From contig NC_134878.1 of NCBI RefSeq assembly GCF_041734735.1, forward strand, positions 3,139,001 to 3,203,000: 64,000 bases of DNA. The letters run 5' to 3'. The notes below the pieces were generated by a model, which was given only the letters and a program-made list of their open reading frames with translations, ran no database searches and was not told the DNA's origin. The position numbers were made by a program, and so were the translations under genes. Below are positions 1 through 10,436 of the stretch, piece by piece. This stretch comes from Babylonia areolata. Taxonomy: Eukaryota; Mollusca; Gastropoda; Neogastropoda; Buccinidae. The stretch's first letter is position 1; each line of letters starts with the position of its first letter.

Positions 1-360
1 GATGTTAAACAGATGTACACTGATCCTATCCCCAATGAACAAGCATGCCAAACCACAAAGCAGCACATTGAACTTTATCAGTGTCTATTGACATCAAATA
101 AAAACAGAAAGCCACACTGGTATGATTACGCAACAGTATCCAATGGCCCTGCTAAAACAATCATCCTTTGATCTTTTGAGGCAGGGAGACGGAGGAGAAG
201 ACAGGAAAAACGAAGGACTGACAACATTGCAGAATGAACTGGAAACCATTTGCAGAGACCCAGTCTTTGACACATAACCGTCAGACCTGGGGGAATGTGC
301 AGAACCGCAAAGGACTCTTCACAGAGTGTAGGGAGAAGTTACGATTGGTGACTGTGACGT
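1..360. other. Unassigned sequence
   Basis: No gene or convincing repeat boundary was recognised. It may be the upstream part of the LINE relic that follows. Confidence 0.3.
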
Positions 361-363
361 GGA

Positions 364-555
364 TTGAAGTATTCACTGGTGTTTGACAGGGCTATGCCCA
401 TACCCCTCATCTGTTTGCACACATTCCTTTACAGCTGTGAAACCTGGCTTCTCCACACCAGCCAGAAAACATCAATCGCGTTTGTTACCCAATGTCTCTG
501 CGTGATACTGGGCGTCATGTGCAATGATTTTGCACAGAAAGGTCTATGGTATTAA
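364..555 (+). mobile_element. LINE reverse transcriptase relic
   Basis: A short open stretch contains LYSCETWLLHTSQK followed by CVILGV. This resembles the segment after the RT core of many non-LTR retrotransposons (YGCETW ... RCLRRILGI). Only this piece is recognisable and both ends are unclear. Clade not assigned. Confidence 0.55.
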
Positions 556-903
556 ACAGAACGGTGTGTTGGTTAGTGAACTAATCAGAGATATAAGAAA
601 AAACAGCTGAAACCTGAAAATACCACCGCCACCACTTCTGCTGCTGCTTGTCATTATCATCGTGACCATTGTCATCATGAGTGTTGGTGTTTCTTTTGTT
701 GTTGGTTATGCCTTTGAAAATAATTATATCTGTTCTAATGTTAGAGGCAGGCCTGTTGTGTATGTGTCAGAACGGCATGTGGGTCAGACCAGTCTTACGT
801 TCTAGCAGTGTGATCATGCAGGTCACACGTATGCGATGGAGACAGTGATGTTTCTGTTCTTTCTTTCATTCACTGCTTTATGAGCTGAGGTATGCGGCCA
901 CAG
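556..903. other. Intronic sequence, nothing recognised
   Basis: AT- and TCA-rich sequence leading to the cyclase exon acceptor. No coding or repeat structure was identified. Confidence 0.4.
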
Positions 904-1002
904 GTCCAGTGTGTGCGGGGGTGGTTGGAGTCAAGATGCCTCGCTACTGCCTGTTTGGGGATACGGTCAACACTGCCTCTTTCATGGAGTCAAGTGGCCG
1001 AG
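904..1002 (+). CDS. Guanylate cyclase exon with [15 protein letters not shown] motif
   Basis: The acceptor cag ends at 903 and the donor gtgtgt starts at 1003. The exon starts with the last two bases of a Gly codon and ends with the first base of an Ala codon completed at 8895. It encodes the segment with the conserved Asn of NTAS. The residue four positions after that Asn, normally Arg, is Phe (codon TTC at 980-982). A (GT)n tract follows the donor at about 1035-1062. Confidence 0.88.
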
Positions 1003-1030
1003 GTGTGTGTGGAGAGAGGGAGAGAGAGGC

Positions 1031-1062
<32 letters not shown>

Positions 1063-4000
1063 TAATCAATGTGATGTGTGTGACTAAATAAGGATGATAG
1101 CGCACCCCACTATTTGATATCACCATAAACAATATGACGAGAAGTGCGAGAAGTGAAGCCTTCAGGACTCACGTGTGATTCCCGCAGAATGAAACCGATA
1201 ACGCAGGTGATAGGGGGTGAGTGAAAGTGACGGCTACCAGTACTGATGTATAGTCCAAGTCTTTCGTCAAAAATACCGTCAACAGATCAGACGCGCGTTT
1301 TCCCATTATGTCATAACATAGATCGAGATCGAATCGGCTTTTCATCACAGCTTTCTTCGTAAAAAAACAGTTTTAAAAAAGTTCGGTAATCTCCTGTTTC
1401 ATGGTTATTTTTTTCCCATTAACAATTGAATTACTTCAATTATACGATCGTGCAAACTGCGTACGTGGATCCCAATCCTATTGTTCTGCTCACCGTTAAA
1501 AAAGGAATGTGTGCAGATTCATTGGCTTTGTGTCGCCCAGTCACAGACACATCCAATTCGCATTTCTCTAATATAAAAAAACAACTTATAAGTATATTCA
1601 CCTGTGTATTTCTCAAACTATCAACATATTCTTGCCTTTTCCTGACTTACCGCTCAGATCCTACTCCAGAACAAAAGCGGCTATACCTAATGTAAGCAGA
1701 AGTAATAGACTTTAGAACTCAGAACTCAGAAAGTTTAATGTACATCAGCCTTGGGCCACAATACAGTGGGGAAGGATGGGTCGGTGGGGTTGCATATAAC
1801 ATTGTGTTATCCATAGCAATAACAACATCTACAACAACGAGCACAAACCGGATGAATATATAATTTAAACAACGTGTCCATCATATAGAAATTTGTTTTT
1901 ATATAGTACTTCACATACTTGATTACTGACTGCAGATTAACTTTTTCCTTGTATTGATAGCATGGAAAATATATCTTGATACATTATGTCTATGATTGAA
2001 ATTTGTTGCTCCGAGTAACACATGCAAGGGGAGTCTAGCCGATTCTTTTAATATTCTCTTCCTCAAATCTTCATATATGTTGCAGCTGATTAAAAAGTGC
2101 TGCTCGTTCTCAACTTCATCCCTACAAATGGGCATGCTCTGTCCTGATCTGATTGACTATATCGATGTACATTGTTGTTGAGTGGTAGAACGTTGAATCT
2201 TGTTTGTGTAATGGCAACGCGGAAACAATAGGTATCCATATCCAAAATATATCTCTCTTTTTCAAAGACAGTCTTAAACGATCTATAAATTTCATATCTA
2301 TCACGGTCTCTGACAGCACCAGTCCATTCTTGGATGAACATAGAAACAAGTTTCTGTTTAAATATACCGAGGAACATCTTCACATTCCCTACATCTTGTT
2401 ACATCCAAACAATACTAAAACCAGTTGAACATAAAATTTCTCTAACATTTGACACCTAACAGTGTTTTCCTGATCTGTCTAGTTCCAACAGCATTTGATG
2501 TGCTTTATGTGGTAACATTTCAATATCCATTTGTAGCAATTTAAACCAGAATCTTAAACACGATACACACGAATTTACGTATAAGGGATACCTGCCCAAA
2601 TCTCCATATACCATTTTGTTAGGCGTCCTGGTCGGAACACCCAGAAATCTTTTACACGCTAACAGGTGTACTTTTTCTAAATGTTCCAATCTGTCTAATC
2701 CCCATATCTCGGATGAGTATAATAGTATTGGTTTTATTTTGTAATAAATTTTTTTTAAAGATTTAAAGAAAGTATTTGCAGTCATCTCCTTATACTTTTG
2801 AAATGCCCTATTAAGTTGTATGACTGCCTTCTTTCCCTTCGTTGCTAGATGTAATGTATCTTTTTTGCACTAACCATGGTTGTAAAATTAAACCCTAAGT
2901 AACAATAATCATTTACCTCTTAAAGTCTTTTACCATCGTAGAACCAGTTCTCATATTTCCCCAAAACCCCTCCCTTTCTGAATACCATAACCTTGGTTTT
3001 GTCAATGTTTACATTTAATTTCATATTATTGCAGCAATCCTTTAAAACATTCAACTGATTCTGAAGGCCACTAGGTGTTGTCAAAAGCAATGCTACATCG
3101 TCGGCAAATAACATAATAATTTCTGGGAGTAACTGTACCCTGTACCCGTGTTTTCCCCTTTCACCCATATGAATTGTTAACTGGTTAATGAAAACTGAGA
3201 ATAGCGTTGGGCTCAACACACACCCTTGTCTCACACCCAAGGCAGTCTCAAATATATCCGTAAGGTCGTAATTAACACGAATATATGATAACAGTGAATT
3301 ATACATAGCTTTCAGTGATGCAAGGAACTTACCTTTAACGCCTTGGTTTTTAATGCAGTGCAATAGTTTATCATGTTTAACAGAATCAGATGCCTTTTTA
3401 AAAGCAACATAAAGTTTTCCACACTTTTTACTCAAACATTTCTGAACAGCAGCATGTAAAGTGAATAATTAATCAACAGTGGAATACTTTTTAGGGAATC
3501 TGCTTGACATTTTGAAATTAAGTTATTTTCTAACTAAGAGTATAGTCTTACATTCAATATAGTAGTATAGCACTTTGATATGATGCTTAAAAGGGATACT
3601 CCTCTATAATTGTCTGCATTATCAGGATCACCTTTCTTATATATTGGGATGATAATAGCTTTAGACCATTCCTCTGGATAGATACCTTGATCAAAAATTG
3701 AATTAAATAATTTTGTCAGAAACAACTGTACATTTTTACATCCATATTTTAACATTTCAGCAGAAATATCATCGATTTCACTAGCCTTGTCATTCTTAAG
3801 TTTCCCTATGGCTTGAATAACTTCTTCTTCTGATATAGGTTTATTCAATACGTGATCTGTTTCATCTATCAACTTCAATGTCGTTGTCTTTATTGAGCTC
3901 CTGATTTGGACTTTGAAATACTTCCCTGAAATAATTCAACCATTCATTTGTGCTAATGTTATTTGTAATCCTTTCTTTAATAAGAACAAAAGAAACAAAA

Positions 4001-4977
4001 GAATGGGAGAAAAACCCCGAAAACCTCAACCATCTATTCAACACAGTCATTTCACCCACTCTAGGAAGACATTGCCGGGAATGGCCAGAGGGCAAAACTG
4101 ATGCGGAAGTGAAGCTACTTATAGAAGAAAACAGTAAAGAAGAGGACATCATCATATACACAGATGGCTCAGTCACCAAAGACCAGTCTGGTTGGGGATT
4201 CACTGCGAAACAAAATGGAAAAACAATTTGGGAAGAGAATGCTGCCTACAAAGTCACAACCTCCAGCCTAACGATGGAAGTTGAAGCTGTGACACATGCC
4301 CTCCAGTGGCTATCGTCCATCCATACGCCCGGAAACCAACATGCCATGATTCTAACCGACTCATGAACCTCATACAGAAAATTGAAAACGGAATGGGAAG
4401 CCCAGAGTGGCATAAGGCAATGCGCAACTTTCAGATTAAAAAACTCACATGGTCATACTGCCCGGGACATGCAGGTGTTAAGGGAAATGAGCGAGCTGAC
4501 AGACTTGCTGGTAACGCAACACTAACGAGCGGCCTACATCTAGGAAAATCGGAAATCCTCAGAAAAGTCAAAGAATACCAAAAAGAACAGGTACAAGGCC
4601 ATCACACCATCGATCGCCTCAAAGAAATAGAAGCAGAGAGAGGGAGCGGCCGCAAGTCTAACATGAAAGGTAGAGCACGATGCTTTGCAAATCAAACAAA
4701 TATCGGCATCATTTCCAAACCAACATTGCGCAAATTTCTTCAAAACGGAACAGAGTCTCTGTGGGCCTTTCCAAATACAATAGACTGAGCAACACACTAG
4801 ACGCCACGTTCTTGGCATCAGAGATCTTTTCCCATCCCTCTTGCGGCCAGTCAGTGGCAGCCTCTGTGCGTGTGTGTATGTGTGTGTTTGTGTGTATGTG
4901 TCGGTCTGTGCTTTTGAGTGCGTTTGTGAATGCGGGAGAGTGAAAGTGTACACAAGTGTCAGGAGAGAGATATGTGT

Positions 4978-5011
<34 letters not shown>

Positions 5012-5401
5012 GGAGGTGGGAGTGCGGGGGGAGGTGGGGTAGAGGATGAGGTATGTGAGTGTATGCATGCCTACACTGTGGGAGCAACAGGATATTGGAA
5101 CGTATATATATATATATATATATATATCTTTGTATGTACGTATGTGGGGTTGGGGGTGGGAGATATGGGCGTATGTGTGTGTGTGCTTGTACAAGTAAGT
5201 GTTCATCTCTGTGAGTGTGTGTTTGTGTGTGTGTGCCGTGGAAGCTGCGATACGTAGACTAGAAATGAGTGTGTGGAGGAGGGGGTAGAGGAGGTGCAAG
5301 GTAATGTGTGTGTGTGTGTGTGGAGGAGCTCATGTACGTTTATATGTATTTGACTGTGCTTTCATATGTGCTTGTACAAGTAAGTGTTCATCTCTGTGAG
5401 T

Positions 5402-5437
<36 letters not shown>

Positions 5438-6177
5438 CTTGGAAGCTGCGATACGTAGACTAGAAATGAGTGTGTGGAGGAGGGGGGTAGAGGAGGTGCA
5501 AGGTAATGTGTGTGTGTGTGTGTGTGTGTGTTGGAGCTCATGTACGTTTATATGTATTTGACTGTGCTTTCATATCTGTGAAACTGCATGTTTGGTGCAT
5601 TTCTGTTATGCATGTGTGGGTGTATGTGTGAATGTGTGTCTTCATGTTTTACATTTATTCGCTTATTTATCACCATTGTTGTCTTATTTATTTATTTATT
5701 TATGTTTTATTATTATCATTTTATTAGTATTACTAATATTATTACTACTACCTTTTTCTATATTATAATTATTATTTATTTATTTATTTATGCAAGCTTA
5801 TCTATTATTTTTTCCCCCGTTTTTTGTGTGTGTTTTTTTTGTTTGTTTGTTGTTGTTTTTTTGTTGTTTTTTTGTTTTTTTCTCAAGGCCTGACTAAGCG
5901 CGTTGGGTTACGCTGCTGGTCAGGCATCTGCTTGGCAGATGTGGTGTAGCGTATATGGTTTTGTCCGAACGCAGTGACGCCTCCTTGAGCTACTGAAACT
6001 GAAACTGAAACTGATCTTTATTACCATAGCCCATACTTTTTAATTCCTTCCAAAACTGTGATGTATTCTCAAAATCGTTTGTAAATGCTTCAGCCTTTTG
6101 TGGTCTAAAAGTTCGTCTTTTCGTTTTTGACTCACTTGTGTAAACAAAGTGAGTCTATGTTTTAACCCGGTGTTCGG

Positions 6178-6211
<34 letters not shown>

Positions 6212-9200
6212 GTGGTAAACGTTACCATTGCCATTTTCTCTGCAAATACTTTGTCAGTTGACACCAAATTTGGCATAAAAATGGGAAAAATTCAGTTCTT
6301 TCCAGTCATTTTGTTTAAAACAATGCTGCACCTCTGGGATGGTCACAAAAAAATTAAAAAAGAAGCCAAATTATGTGCAAACTGAATTTACTGTTTTGTT
6401 TTGTTTTTTTCTCTAAACTTGGCACTTTGATCTGATATTCTGACACAACAACAAGAGCAGTCATTTTTATCATTTTTTGTTCAAACAGGAACTTCTTTTG
6501 CTAAGCATGGAAGTTATATTTATTTTGTAAACGTTTTGGTGCAGATAGTAAAAAAAAAAAAAGAAAAAAAAAGGAAATTAATCTGTAATTAATGCTAGGG
6601 GACTTAATTTGCTTTAAACTGATCTTTCTCATCTTAAACATTACATTTTGAAATTATACTCAATACATAAAAAGCTTGTGTGTTTTACTCTCAGTGTACA
6701 GGGCTTTCACTATGTTCATTCGTCCAAGTGGTCTTTTTCGGAAAATACTAAAGTCAATACGACGAGTGGACTTTATAGATCTATTGGCTGAGCCCTGAAG
6801 GTCATGGGCAAAAATCAGTTGCGTACACATATTTATACATATTCAAAGTGCGTGCTCATATTCTTCGCAAACGCGAACAACGCCATTTTGTTTCAAGTTG
6901 TTGACCTGCCTGTTCAATCCTATATTCAATGGACAATACACGATAACATGTGATGGAAAGTTGGAGAAAGAGACCGTTAAATATTTATTCAGAGAAAGAT
7001 TTGTGAACGCCTCATCACTTACAGGATTATGCCCCAAACTGCCATAAAAATATCCACAGAATCAGTCGGAATTCACAGTTAAAAATGATAAACCATGAGA
7101 GTTAATACCCTTGAATTGATGAAACATAAAAATTTCCAGTCTTGACTTTTCTCAAAATGAAGTCCTTTTCACTTCATACGACGTTTAGAAGTACTTGTAC
7201 TTGGCTCTACATGTTATTAGCTTAACAAAATACTCAATTTTCATATCAACTTTAAAACTATAAAACTAGAATGAACATAAAAGAGAAATTGAATTGACCG
7301 TGTCGTACTACATTCCCGGCGGGTGTAACTAAACTTGTACATCTATCTAGATCTAGAGAAAACGGCTAAATGTTGCAGTGTGATTGCGGCGATAGCCACG
7401 TCTCCTTTACCGCGGATTTAAAAAGAATTTTTTATTGCCCTTAAAGATTTTTTGAATGCCCAAGATACACCAGAATAATATGATTTAAACAGCGTTCTCT
7501 CTGCGAATACCGCAATTGATTTATCGCCCTTTAAAAAAGTATGTTCAAATATTAAATTTTAGAACGTCAGTTAAGGAGCCACGATAGTGTAATGGGTAAG
7601 ACAGATTCTTCACACCCGAATCTAGTTAGGACTTTATTTTTCTTTCTTTTTTTAACCCAAAGCTTTATAATAACAAATACAGAACACATTTTAACGATAA
7701 GATTTTTTTTTAAGTGTATCACAAGTGAGTCTTGAAGGCCTTGCCTCTCTTGTCTTACCATTGCAATAACGCCACGCGAGTATCTTCCTTGGTGGGACAG
7801 TTTCTTTGATTTTGATGTAAACAGAGCGAAGTCATTAAATAATGGTGATTCAAAATCAAATGCAACAAATGTTTCAGTAATACATACAAAATCATAAGAA
7901 GTAAGAACGCTAATGAAATCTGTGTTTTTTAACTTCTGTAAAAGACCATTTACATTGTAATTTAGGAATGAAACTTCAGACTTATTTACATTTTGTGCAT
8001 GAGGTTCTTTACTTTTGGGACCACGACCCTTTATTCCAAAGGATTTGTTCCCCAGATCTGTGGCCCGGCCGATATCGTATTTCTCGGTGCAAGACGCACC
8101 ACCTTCTTTGGCTTTGGACATGGGGGACTGGGATTTACCTTTATTCTTTGTCTGGTTACCTGACTCTGCTAGAACTAATAGACTTTACAGGCAAAATGGC
8201 TGCTGTCGACACAAAATTTCGGTATGTGCATTCTAGTTAATTCAGTACCCCCTTTCAAATATCATTATGCAATAACACGTCGATGGTGAAGTAAGAATCA
8301 TAATGTGTGTTCTGGCCAGAATTTCCAGCAGTGAACAGGGAACGACCCACTGAAATATTGCCGACTCGGGGATCAACAAAATAAAAAAAAAACAATTCAT
8401 GATTCAGAAATACGATTTGATCTGGAGCGCTAACAACCTATAATTGGCAATAACTGGACGAACCTTTTTCCCCTATGTTTAATACAAATCCGGTATTTAC
8501 AGACAAAGAAGGCTACTTCCAAGGAAAATTAGCCTAATTTATCAAAGTTTGATACATACACACACACGCACGCACGCACGCACACACACGTGCGCGCAGA
8601 CACACAGAGAAGTAAAATACAGGGTTATTAATTAATTACATAGACTCGCATTGTGTGTAAAGACATACGAGTCAAAACACACGCGTGAGCTAAAACTAGA
8701 ACATAGATCGGCTTTTTTTTTCCTGTCTGTGTGTTTTTTGTGTTGACTGCCCATGTGTGTCTTTGCCTGAATATTGATGAGCATGTAATCTGATACTTTT
8801 TAATACAAAATTAATGTTTTAAGTGGCACGAAATCTATAATTCATTTCATACGTTTTGGACGCTTACGTTTGAACTATTTTATATTATTTTCAGCTCTCA
8901 GAGTCCACATCAGCAATGCTACATATGAAGCATTGGAACCAACTGACAAATTCCGGTTTGACTGCCGAGGACACATATCTGTAAAGGTATGCAGGACAGT
9001 ATAAAGGTGTGCAGGAATTGTGTTCTTAAAACATATAGAGATAATGCTTGTACAAGTGTGAAGGATACCTTGAAAGCTAAGCAGGAAGAATATCTTAAAA
9101 TAGTTGTGCAGGAAGATTCTACACAAATGGTCACAGAGGAAGAATACCTGTTATGGTGATACATGAAGAGTATCTAGAAAGAGGAGGCTGGAAGAATAGT

Positions 9201-9782
9201 TCGTGTATAAAGCTATGCAGGAAGAATAGTAGTGTATGTGAAGGTCATGCAGGGAGAATATTCATAGAGGATGTAAGCAGAATATCTCCAACAATTATGC
9301 AGGAAGAATATCTGTAAAGCTATACAGGAAAAATACCTACCAAGATTATTGATGTCGAAATCTATAAAGAATATGCACGAAAATATATGTTAAAATTATG
9401 GCTGGTTTCAGGGCAAAAGGGTGTTTCTGACCTGGTGATGGTGACGGTGTGACGCATAGCTGGTTTCAGGGCAAAGGGGTGTTTCTGACCTGGTGATGGT
9501 GACGGTGTGACGCATGGCTGGTTTCAGGGCAAAGGGGAGCTTCTGACTGGTGTTGGTGACGGTGTGACGCATGGCTGGTTTCAGGGCAAAGGGGTGTTTC
9601 TGACTGGTGTTGGTGACGGTGTGACGCATGGCTGGTTTCAGGGCAAAGGGGAGCTTCTGACCTGGTGGCTGCTGGGGCAGAAGGACCAGTTGGAGGAAGA
9701 CATTCACCTCACATCCTTGGGCATGAAGGAAAGCCACTCGGCATTCAGCATCCTCTCCAGGGCGTACCGCGACTGCCTCTAG
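904..9782 (+). CDS. Receptor-type guanylate cyclase, C-terminal exons (partial gene)
   Basis: Three exons, 904-1002, 8895-8986 and 9642-9782, join in phase (1, then 0) into about 110 residues ending in a TAG stop at 9780-9782. The product is the end of a class III nucleotide cyclase domain of the membrane/receptor guanylate cyclase type, which makes cGMP from GTP on the cytoplasmic side of the membrane. The signature [20 protein letters not shown] and the later [12 protein letters not shown] match receptor cyclases better than soluble ones. The receptor, kinase-like and first cyclase parts must lie upstream of the window. The first intron is 7.9 kb and full of transposon relics; the second holds tandem repeats seeded by the splice sites. 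An unusual Phe replaces the catalytic Arg (see findings). The subfamily cannot be decided from this fragment. Confidence 0.88.
1100..1740. other. Intronic sequence, nothing recognised
   Basis: No gene, repeat unit or transposon end was identified. The 89-codon open frame at 1426-1695 has no recognisable motif. Confidence 0.4.
1740..3988 (-). mobile_element. LINE (non-LTR retrotransposon), 5'-truncated, frameshifted
   Basis: Read on the minus strand from about 3988, it holds a pre-RT segment ([14 protein letters not shown]), the RT fingers ([20 protein letters not shown], 3534-3878), the palm with [10 protein letters not shown] and FADDVALLL (2920-3435), a C-terminal SEIWG segment (2456-2785) and a final Cys/His segment [18 protein letters not shown] (1923-2383). 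The endonuclease is missing. The coding sequence is split over at least five frames, so it is dead. About 180 bp beyond the last stop may be its 3' UTR. Clade uncertain. A + strand RNase H fragment of another LINE starts at its 5' edge. Confidence 0.85.
3989..4788 (+). mobile_element. LINE 3' fragment with RNase H domain (I/Ingi-like)
   Basis: The first part reads [18 protein letters not shown], the start of a type I RNase H with its first Asp. It continues to ILTDS, then one frame change near 4363 leads to [20 protein letters not shown], the typical RNase H end with its His and last Asp. About 100 further residues with Cys follow to the stop near 4788. RNase H at the C-terminus of a LINE ORF2 is typical of the I/Ingi/Jockey group. 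The element abuts the oppositely oriented LINE at about 3988. Confidence 0.82.
4860..5580 (+). repeat. GT-rich region with a ~190-bp tandem duplication
   Basis: Long (GT)n tracts with an (AT)n tract at 5104-5127. Within it, the stretch from tgcttgtacaagtaagtg to actgtgctttcatat occurs twice (about 5187-5368 and 5369-5574), differing mainly in the length of the GT tracts. Confidence 0.85.
5660..5880 (+). repeat. AT/T-rich low-complexity tract
   Basis: Runs of tatttattta and T-rich sequence. The 101-codon open frame across it is composition only. Confidence 0.7.
5885..6015 (+). mobile_element. SINE 3' end (truncated)
   Basis: The segment starting gactaagcgcgttgggttac, with gctgctggtcaggcat, and ending in three ctgaaa units is the same tail as the full SINE at 58177-58578. 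The tRNA-like head is absent. Confidence 0.7.
6016..6128 (-). mobile_element. LINE fragment, segment between endonuclease and RT
   Basis: On the minus strand it reads without a stop through RPQKAEAF to [18 protein letters not shown], the pre-RT motif of many LINEs. It probably belongs to the same copy as the endonuclease fragment at 7732-8121, from which it is parted by the element at 6129-7731 and by missing LINE sequence. Confidence 0.55.
6129..7731. mobile_element. Non-autonomous DNA transposon with 12-bp terminal inverted repeats
   Basis: The left end GACTCACTTGTG (6129-6140) and right end CACAAGTGAGTC (7720-7731) are perfect inverted repeats. The left end is also half of a hairpin: GACTCACTT at 6129-6137 pairs with AAGTGAGTC at 6147-6155. 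The interior has a (GT)n tract at about 6180-6209, AT-rich sequence and, at about 7576-7635, a tRNA-like stretch (gtgtaatgggtaagac). There is no transposase. It separates two pieces of a minus-strand LINE. No clear target duplication was found, so the superfamily stays open. Confidence 0.6.
7732..8121 (-). mobile_element. LINE 5' fragment, apurinic endonuclease domain
   Basis: From an ATG at 8119-8121 the minus strand reads about 50 lead residues, then [18 protein letters not shown] and [10 protein letters not shown], the first motifs of the LINE-type endonuclease with the metal-binding Asn and Glu. It continues to [13 protein letters not shown] and stops being LINE-like at the end of the 6129-7731 element. 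Confidence 0.75.
8240..8890. other. Intronic sequence, nothing recognised
   Basis: Contains a CA/CG-rich tract at about 8560-8600 and otherwise unique-looking sequence up to the exon acceptor at 8894. Confidence 0.4.
8895..8986 (+). CDS. Guanylate cyclase penultimate exon
   Basis: The exon lies between a tttcag acceptor (ending 8894) and a gtatgc donor (from 8987). It reads [16 protein letters not shown], then a segment ending in RGHISVK, which matches the family segment before the final GKGK/GKGE motif. It ends on a codon boundary. The intron right after it is a decayed tandem repeat built from this exon's own last bases and donor. Confidence 0.87.
8975..9400 (+). repeat. Decayed minisatellite seeded at a splice donor
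   Basis: About a dozen diverged units of roughly 25-40 bp share the core aagaatatctgtaaag plus gtatgcagg. The first unit is the end of the penultimate cyclase exon and its donor (8975-8996). Later copies, such as that around 9310-9330, keep atctgtaaagctatacagg. The copies have drifted, so this array is probably older than the others. Confidence 0.6.
9402..9641 (+). repeat. Minisatellite repeating the last-exon splice acceptor
   Basis: The acceptor ggtttcag followed by GGCAAA occurs five times, with AG ending at 9411, 9469, 9527, 9584 and 9641. Spacings are 58, 58, 57 and 57 bp. Each unit carries an acceptor and the first coding bases of the last cyclase exon, followed by ggtgacggtgtgacgcat. 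The two 57-bp units nearest the exon stay in frame with it. Confidence 0.92.
9642..9782 (+). CDS. Guanylate cyclase last exon
   Basis: It starts in phase 0 after ggtttcag (ending 9641) with [15 protein letters not shown] and ends at TAG 9780-9782 after 46 residues. The last 30 or so residues ([20 protein letters not shown] and beyond) form a tail that I do not recognise. The acceptor and first codons are repeated upstream in a minisatellite (9402-9641), so the true start was chosen as the last acceptor, the only copy followed directly by the TWWLLG codons. Confidence 0.85.
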   Translation, partial: GKGELLTWWLLGQKDQLEEDIHLTSLGMKESHSAFSILSRAYRDCL

Positions 9783-9861
9783 CTTCTCTCCCCCTGTCCA
9801 CACAGCCCAACACACAGCATCATGGATACTAGATGGCGCTGTCTGTAGCTTCTCTCTCCAT

Positions 9862-10436
9862 GTTGACACACTATTATTATTATATTTATATAGCTATGAA
9901 TCTTGTGCAGAGACAAATCAAAGCTCTTTCACACCTGTCATTCACACGCATGCATAACTCTAAAACTGGAAAAACTGAAGACAAGGAAGAGGCAGGGAAT
10001 GGAGGCTATTTTGGGAAGAGGTGAGTGTGGAGACCTGACGAAGAGAAAGAGGAAGTTCATTCCAGTTGCAAGGTCCAGAGACAGAGAAAGAATGGCGGCC
10101 AACAGTCGAGTGTTTGAATCTGGGTATGTGTAAACAGAGTGGATCTGAAGCCGATCGTAGAGAGCAAGATGGAGTGTAGAGGTGAAGGCAGCCACAGAGA
10201 TAGGAAGGGGCACATTTGTGAATACGTTTATAACATAGAGTGCTGATCTTGTACTTTATTCTGTGTGAGACAGGTAGCCAGTGGAGATGTTACAAAAGAG
10301 GAGTGATGTGCTCAGATCTTTTCTTCCCGAGGACAAGTCGGGCAGCAGAGTTTTGTATGCGCTGAAGGGACTGAATGGATGAAGCAGGCAAACCAGACAG
10401 TAGTCAAGGCGAGAGAGAATTAGATGTTGCGTCAGT
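9862..10436 (-). mobile_element. L2-like LINE 3' fragment (minus)
   Basis: Read on the minus strand from 10436 it begins LILSRLDYC, the motif that precedes the L2/CR1 C-terminal segment, and runs through decayed copies of the following region to a 3' end with ATA/ATT triplets (about 9866-9895). It starts about 80 bp after the cyclase stop codon and may lie in the 3' UTR or just beyond it. Confidence 0.75.

Noticed and set aside
4709-5299. 196-codon minus-strand frame rich in Thr-His
   Set aside because: Translation of GT/CA repeats.
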